A program made the position numbers and the translations under genes. Of a DNA stretch of 64,000 bases, positions 58,281-64,000 are shown piece after piece (the first letter of the stretch is position 1; every line of letters begins with the position of its first letter). The notes beneath the pieces are model-generated. The model saw only the letters and a list, made by a program, of their open reading frames with translations, did not search any database and was not told the DNA's origin. Origin of the DNA: Artemia franciscana (Eukaryota; Arthropoda; Branchiopoda; Anostraca; Artemiidae); contig NC_088883.1 of the NCBI RefSeq assembly GCF_032884065.1, forward strand, positions 21,095,393 to 21,159,392. Direction: 5' to 3'.

Positions 58281-60243
58281 CGCTTGTTCGATAATTGAAC
58301 AAGAGCTTAGATGGCACTTGTGACAAGGTTGGAAGGGCTAAGAGCTCATATGGTATGAGCTCTAGCAAAATTCTAAGAATCAATAGATTGCTTTAAAAGG
58401 AAAATCAGAGGCTTAATCCCGGTCGGGATTTAAAATAAGAGCTCTGAGTCACGAGGTCCTTCTAAATATCAAAATTAATGCAGATCCGATCACCCACTCG
58501 TAAGTTAAAAATACCTCAATTTTCTAACTTTTCTTCTCCCTTCAGCCCCCCAGATGGTTGAATCAGGGAAAACAACTCTTTCAAGTCAATTTGTACAGAT
58601 CCCTTACACGCTTACCAACTTTCATCGTCCAAGCACGTCCAGAAGCACCAATGTCAATAGATCTGGTTTGGATTTGAAATAAGAGCTCTGAGAAATGAGT
58701 TCCTTCTAAATATCAAATTCAAAATATCAAAAGTTATTTTTATTTAAAAATAAAAGTTATTTAAATGTTAAAAATACCTCAATTTTTCCAAACTAACAAC
58801 CCACAGCTCCCCCAAAGAGAACGGATCCATACCAATTATGTCGTTCTCGTATCTATAACTTGTGTTTATTCTTCCCATCAAGTTTTGTCCACATCTCTCC
58901 TCTCTAAACGTTTTCCAAGATTTCTGTTTTCCCCATCCAACCCTCTATGTCCCCGGATCCGATTCGAATTGAAAATGGAGCATCTGACACATAATATTCT
59001 TCTATATATTAAGTTTCCCTAAGATCCGATCACCCATTCGTAAGATACCTCGATTTTCACGTTTTCCATGAGTTCCGGCTTCCCCTCCAACTCCCTTCAA
59101 TGTCACCAGATCTGGTCGGGATTTGAAACAAGAGTTCTAAAGCACAAAATCCTTTTAGATATCAAACTTCATTAAGATCTAATCACCCGTTCGAAAGTTA
59201 CATATACCTCATTTTTTCTAATTTTTCCGTATTACTCCCCCCCCCCCAACTCCACCAAAGAGAGCGGATTCGGTCGGGCTATGTCAGTCACCAATCTTGG
59301 ACTTGTGCTTATTCTTTCCACCAAGTTTAATCCTGATCTCTCCACTTTTAGCGTTTTCCAAGACCCCCTCCGCCTTAATGACACTGGATCTGATCGGGAT
59401 CTAAAATAAGAGATCTGAGTTTCGAGGTCCTTCTAAATATGAAATTTCATTAAAATACGATCCCTCTTTCGTAAGTTTAAAATACCTCATTTTTTCTAAT
59501 TTTTTAGAATAAATCCTGTCCCCCCTCCAACTCCCCTAAAAAGAGCAGATCCGTTCCAGTTATGTGAATCCCATATCTAAGACTTGTGCTTATTTTTCCC
59601 ACCGTGCTTATTATTTGTGCTTATTATTTTCATGAGATTTTAGGTTCCGCTTCTCCCCCAAACTTATCCAAATCCGGTTGGGATTTAATATAAGAGGTCT
59701 GAGACACGATATCCTTCCGAACTTCAAATTTCATAAGGATCTGATCACTGCTTTGTAAGTTAAAAATACCTCATTTTTCAGAATTAACTCCCCCCCTCCA
59801 ACTCTCTCAAACAGAGCAGATCCGTTCCGGTTATGTTAATAACGTATTTAGGACTTGTGCTTATTTTCCCCACCAAGTTTCATCCCGATGCCTCCACTCT
59901 ATGGGTTTTCCAAGATTTTAGGCCCCCCTCCAATGTCACTGGATCTGGTCAGGATTTAAAATAAGAGCTCTGAGACACGATATCCTTCCAAATATCAAAT
60001 TTCATTAAGATCCCATAACCTGTTCGTTAAGTTAAAAATACTTCATTTTTTTTCTATTTTTCCGAATTAGCCGGATCCCAACTCCCCCCCCCCCAATGGT
60101 CAAATCGGTAGAACGACTATTTATAATTTAATCTGGTCCGGTCCCTGATACGCCTGCCAAATTTCAGCTTACCTGGAAGTGCCTAAAGTAGCAAAACCGG
60201 GACATCGCTATATGTCACTTGGTTAATACCAAGTGCCATAAAA
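58280..60243 (-). repeat. Element Y: ~270-280-bp tandem array with end hairpins
   Basis: Monomers are marked by CGGGATTTAAAATAAGAGCT or variants at ~58,422, 58,668, 59,115, 59,394, 59,675 and 59,944, with a divergent one at 58,963. Each has AAATATCAAATTTCATTAAG and a C-rich spacer. Hairpins: AGAGCTCATA-TGG-TATGAGCTCT (58,341-58,363) and CACTTGGT-TAAT-ACCAAGTG (60,216-60,235). Inverted relative to 40,328-41,060. No coding. Confidence 0.85.
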
Positions 60244-60639
60244 AGGGATGGCATATTTGGATACTCCAGCCTTAGATTATACTGTTTTTCTGTGAGGCCC
60301 CTCGTGAAGTCACAAAATCAATTTGTGATTATAATTCGTAACAAGTTTATTAGCACGGGTCACCAGTGGGGTTTTTGGAGCAGTGGCGTCAATGGGGTAT
60401 TATGAGCAGGCCTAGTGGGGTTATACCACTTGCCACCCCCAAAGGCTGGCTCTGCTTAATACTTTCTTATGAAAACAAGATATTCTCAGCAGTTACACAT
60501 ATGACTCAAATCTTACGAATTTATTTTATCAAGCGCCTAAAATTTCACCAATGGCCTTGCGATATAAATGTCTTCAAATCGTCATCGAGGCATGCGGACT
60601 TAAAAACAATAAAATGAAAAACAGTTTTTCCTTTCAACT

Positions 60640-60880
60640 GAAATCAAGGAGTAACATTACAACTTAAAACGAACAGAAATTGCTACGTTTACGAGGGGTC
60701 GCCCCACCTCACTCCCTCACTATTTATGCTAAAGTTTTTGAATTTTTAAAAAGCTAATTGTTCTAATTAAACAGATCTTGTGTTTCAGGAGTCATTCTTA
60801 AGTAATTGGAGCAAAAAGTCAAACTTCGGCGAAAAGAGCAGGGTATTGAGGAGGGGTAGCCCCCTCTAAATCATTCTTTA
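60640..60880. repeat. Long-inverted-repeat module, diverged
   Basis: AACTTAAAACGAACAGAAATT, TTTATGCTAAAGTTTTTGAA and later CAAACTTCGGCGAAAAGAGC with GAGGAGGGGTAGCCCC form a decayed hairpin of the same family as 8,876-9,113. Confidence 0.75.
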
Positions 60881-60959
60881 CAAAACTTTCCACCATAATA
60901 ATTAGCTCCCTATAAAAGGTCTTCAAGATAAATGGGAGCCATGATGCACCCTATCCCCC

Positions 60960-61520
60960 CCCCCCAAAAAAAAAAGCAATTCCGTAAATTCTCCAAACTT
61001 TTATAATTACTCATAAAATACTTTACGTCTCTCCCATATTCCCAACAAAGGGCGCAAGCAGACCAGCCTCCCGGACCATTTTCATCACAAGAATCCAAGT
61101 GTGCCCTAGGCTATGGCATAAAATTAACAAACACCTACAACCAACACCTTAGCACGCTCCACGGTAGGTTCAGTATCAACTAAAACTCCTCTCAATACAT
61201 TACTTTAATCTGGTTATAAAATCATAAGCTACTTTAATCTTCTGGTGGTAAAGAACCAAATCCAACATGCCAAGGAAATCATTAGGTTTGCAATGGGGAC
61301 CCTGATCATTATTTCATGCCCATGAGAAGCCAGCTTCTTCCAGCGTGGCTTTAATCTGTTTTGGCCACCTCGCCTTTTTAGAAGATTTCAACAAGTTATT
61401 GTGAGCCGCCTTCACTAGACGATTATCAGGCAAATGTAATATCTGTAATAAAAATTTGATCATCTTGATAATGCTATTATGACACAATTTTGGTAAACCC
61501 AGGTCACCTTTGAGAGCCAA
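60960..61520 (-). pseudogene. LINE C-terminal remnant
   Basis: 61520-61314 reads ALKGDLGLPKLCHNSIIKMI, then LQILHLPDNRLVKAAHNN, resembling the region after the RT in some LINEs. 61098-60960 reads GWSACALCWEYGRDVKYFMS, like the terminal CxxC...HF...C knuckle but with Tyr at the His position. Frames are interrupted between the two. Confidence 0.55.
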
Positions 61521-61529
61521 ACTGTTTCA

Positions 61530-62275
61530 AGCCCACTACTTTTTTAAAATACATACACTGTAGAGACTTCAATTGTCTCATTGTAGTGGCCCCCCACAAT
61601 AAAATCATGAAGCGCTCCCAAAAACCTAATAGGGTGAAGATAGACTGAAACTGAAAATTGTCAACAAATTGCTTTAAGCCTTAAATATTCTAAAGAAATT
61701 TGGCTCCTCGTTACAAGGAGCATCATTAAATTAAGCTTTTCAATACTTTCATTACAGCTATGGCCAGGTCTCCCTCGTTAACCAGGTATGGGTTGAATGT
61801 TTAGTTTTATCGTTGGACGACTCTAAAGGTTCCAATTTGATCTGTAGTTGGTCTTTATCCCACAAGACCAAGATGTAAGCTGGTACGCGTACACATTCCG
61901 AGGGAGAAGGTTGGGCGGTGCTTTCGGTAGCAATGGCACACCCTATGTGATAGTAAGACTTTATTTGTAGTTTTTCTATTGAACGGCTCTAGTTTAGAAG
62001 AGAAGATTCCCACAATGCATTAGATTTAATTTTATTCATGATAAAAAACAAAAAAGGTACTGATACTGGGTGCTTGTGAAGCGAACATTAAGCCAAATCT
62101 TCCTTTAGTAATGGAGCATTCTGAATAAACTGGAGCATTGCGAATAGAGCATCTGCATGTGATTGTATTTGAATCCAAAGTAGTCTATACTGTTGTCCTG
62201 TGATTGTGTTTAAGCACCATCTATAACTTAAATCACTGGATAACAGTTAATAGACCTGAAAGAAAACAAAAAAAT
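61530..62275. other. Stretch with nothing recognised
   Basis: Mixed-composition DNA without coding pattern or repeat partner visible in the window. Confidence 0.3.
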
Positions 62276-62279
62276 GCCT

Positions 62280-63490
62280 CAATGGTAACCGAAACTCTAA
62301 AAAATGGAATTTAAAAAAAATTTTAAAAATGGAACCTCAAAAGAATTATATTTTTATGCTGATTTTAAATATATAAGTTTCATCAAGTTCAATCTTAGCC
62401 ATCAAAAGTTATGAGCCTGAGAAAATTTGTCTTATTTTAGAAAATAGCAGGGAACATCCCTTAAAAGTCATTAAATGTTAACGAAAATGACACCGTCAAA
62501 TTCAGCGTATCAGAGAACCCTACTGCAGGAGTTTCAAGCTCCTATCTACAAAAATGTGGCCCTAGAATGTCACAGGAGGACTAATTCTAACGGAAATTAA
62601 AATTTATAGTGCCCTTTTTAAGTAACAGAAAATATTAGGTCTAAGTTACAAACTTTGACGATTGTTTACATATAGTAAGGGTTATTGGGAAGTGTACAGT
62701 CGTTTCCAGGGGGAATTTTTTGTGTTGTGGGGGAGGGAGTTAACGTGGGAGGATCTCTGCATGGAAGAGTTTGTCATGAGAGAAGAGAATTTCCATGAAG
62801 GGGCTGCAGGATTTTCTAGCATTAATTAAAAAAAATGACAAAAGAAAATTCAGATGAAAGTAAGGAGCAGCATTAAAACCTAAGAAGTACGGAAATTATT
62901 ATGTAAATAAGGGGGTTCATCTCCTCCATGATACTTTGCTCTTTATGCTAAAGTATTTTTAGTAATTTTAACTATTTATTGTACGGCCTTTGTGATTCAC
63001 GGGTCATTATTAAAGAATTGGGACAACATTTAAGCTTTAGTGAAAAGAGCGAGGTAGTGACGAGGGGGCAAACCCTTCATATTGCAAACCGTTCATATGC
63101 AAACCGTTCATTACACAAGTTAATTCGTAAGTAACGTATATTTTATTACTAACAAAAACGTTCGTAAAAAAAGTTCTAGTTGCCTTTTTAAGTAATCAAA
63201 AATTGGAGGGCAACTAGGCCTCCTCCTCCTCCACCTTTTTTTTTTTTTATCAAAATCGTCTGATCAAAACTGTGAAAAAAACCGTTTAGCAAAAAAACCG
63301 TTTAGCCTCGCTCTTTACGCTAAAGTTTTCTATTGATTTAAAAAGTAGAGTTGTAAGAAAGAGTCAAACTTTAGCGCAAAGAGCCAGGTGTTGAGAAGGG
63401 GACAACCCCTTTCATATATGGAATAATTTCTGATCGTTTAAATGTCGCTCCTTACTTGCAGTTACAAAAACCTGTTTTTTTTAATTTAAT
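62280..63490 (+). mobile_element. Element X copy, 5'-truncated
   Basis: Starts near GGTAACCGAAACTCTAAAAA and shares with 8,842-10,485 (inverted) the block GTTTCATCAAGTTCAATCTT and GCGTATCAGAGAACCCTACT. A module follows at 62,858-63,085, then a half-deleted module at 63,306-63,455. It ends near TTTTTTTTAATTTAATAAAT. The terminal hairpin is missing. Confidence 0.78.
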
Positions 63491-63499
63491 AAATAGCTG

Positions 63500-64000
63500 A
63501 GTCAAACTCAAAACGAGCAAAAATTAAATCTAATAAGCCTAATCTGAGGTTTATACCATAAAATTCCGTAAATTCTGTTCCATAGAAACCTAACATGCCC
63601 CCAAGGCACAACTTACAGCCCTATCCCCAGGAACGCATAGGCTCAGCCTGTGGGGTGGGGGAGGGAGTACAAAAGAACAATTTAAGGCTGGTATTTTTAA
63701 CTTGGGGGGATGGGGCTTCTGTCTGAATCCCTTTCTTCTGTCAAAAGGAACACCCTGCCTCAAAGTTAAAGTGACACCCTCCTGTGGTATACCTGAGGTA
63801 GACAAAGGCTGGGGAAAAACCCAGAATTTGTAGGTGTACCTCAAACGAATCAAATTGTGCATTTTATTTTTTTGCCTTAGGCGTTCGAAAAAAAACAACA
63901 GGAAAAGATCTAAGGGTAGAAGGAATAAAACAAAGTAGATTTTTAGGTCGCTTCCTATCATTTTCAAGGGAGAGGGCTTTTATTTTATTCCCCTCCCACA
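63500..64000. other. Stretch with nothing recognised
   Basis: G-rich and A-rich segments. The minus-strand frame at 63,590-63,967 has no family I can name and looks low-complexity, so it is not called as a gene. Confidence 0.3.

Noticed and set aside
63590-63967. 125-codon minus-strand frame as a gene
   Set aside because: No family resemblance, homopolymer-rich, and no splice or start context that sets it apart from background.

Overview
This is a window of a repeat-rich, AT-rich animal nuclear genome. Evidence for a eukaryote is direct: a conserved gene is split into exons with GT/AG boundaries, and it sits among LINE, Helitron, hAT and mariner remains. Repeat style (long inverted-repeat modules, Helitrons, PHD-finger LINEs) suggests an arthropod, possibly a brine-shrimp-like crustacean. 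That last step rests on remembered repeat style, not on any search. There is no operon, CRISPR array or bacterial feature. Region 1-39,928, plus strand: one host gene, the spliceosomal WD40 protein SMU1. Eight consecutive exons (725-839, 6354-6542, 12049-12278, 19416-19505, 25958-26193, 30362-30554, 34788-34940, 39830-39928) join in phase and encode about 435 residues from the CTLH region to the stop codon. The first roughly 78 residues lie left of the window. Introns of about 4-6.5 kb are packed with transposons: a mariner MITE (1367-2346), a LINE cut by a hairpin-ended element (8220-11613), a CR1-like LINE with a PHD-finger ORF1 (13503-17219), a composite Helitron (22500-25673), another LINE (32849-34365) and a hAT element (35140-37747). 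Region 39,929-45,520: dispersed repeats and a broken CCHC-gag/endonuclease LINE (43093-45032). Region 45,521-53,316: a second, diverged copy of 20,392-30,161. It includes one extra SMU1 exon (47883-48118) downstream of the SMU1 stop. This copy lacks the Helitron, so it shows the empty insertion site. It carries a SINE-like insertion and an expanded tandem array, and it runs directly into a 100-N assembly gap. Region 53,417-64,000: tandem repeats, hairpins, a 270-280-bp tandem array, further copies of the long-inverted-repeat family, a LINE C-terminal remnant, and one minus-strand exon of a GPX7/8-like glutathione peroxidase (56848-57099) whose peroxidatic Cys position reads Arg. No wholly new pathway is evident. 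The most unusual signals are the recurring ~240-bp long-hairpin modules inside T|T-inserted elements, the head-to-tail Helitron composite with a visible empty site, and repeated short duplications of SMU1 exon edges within its own introns.
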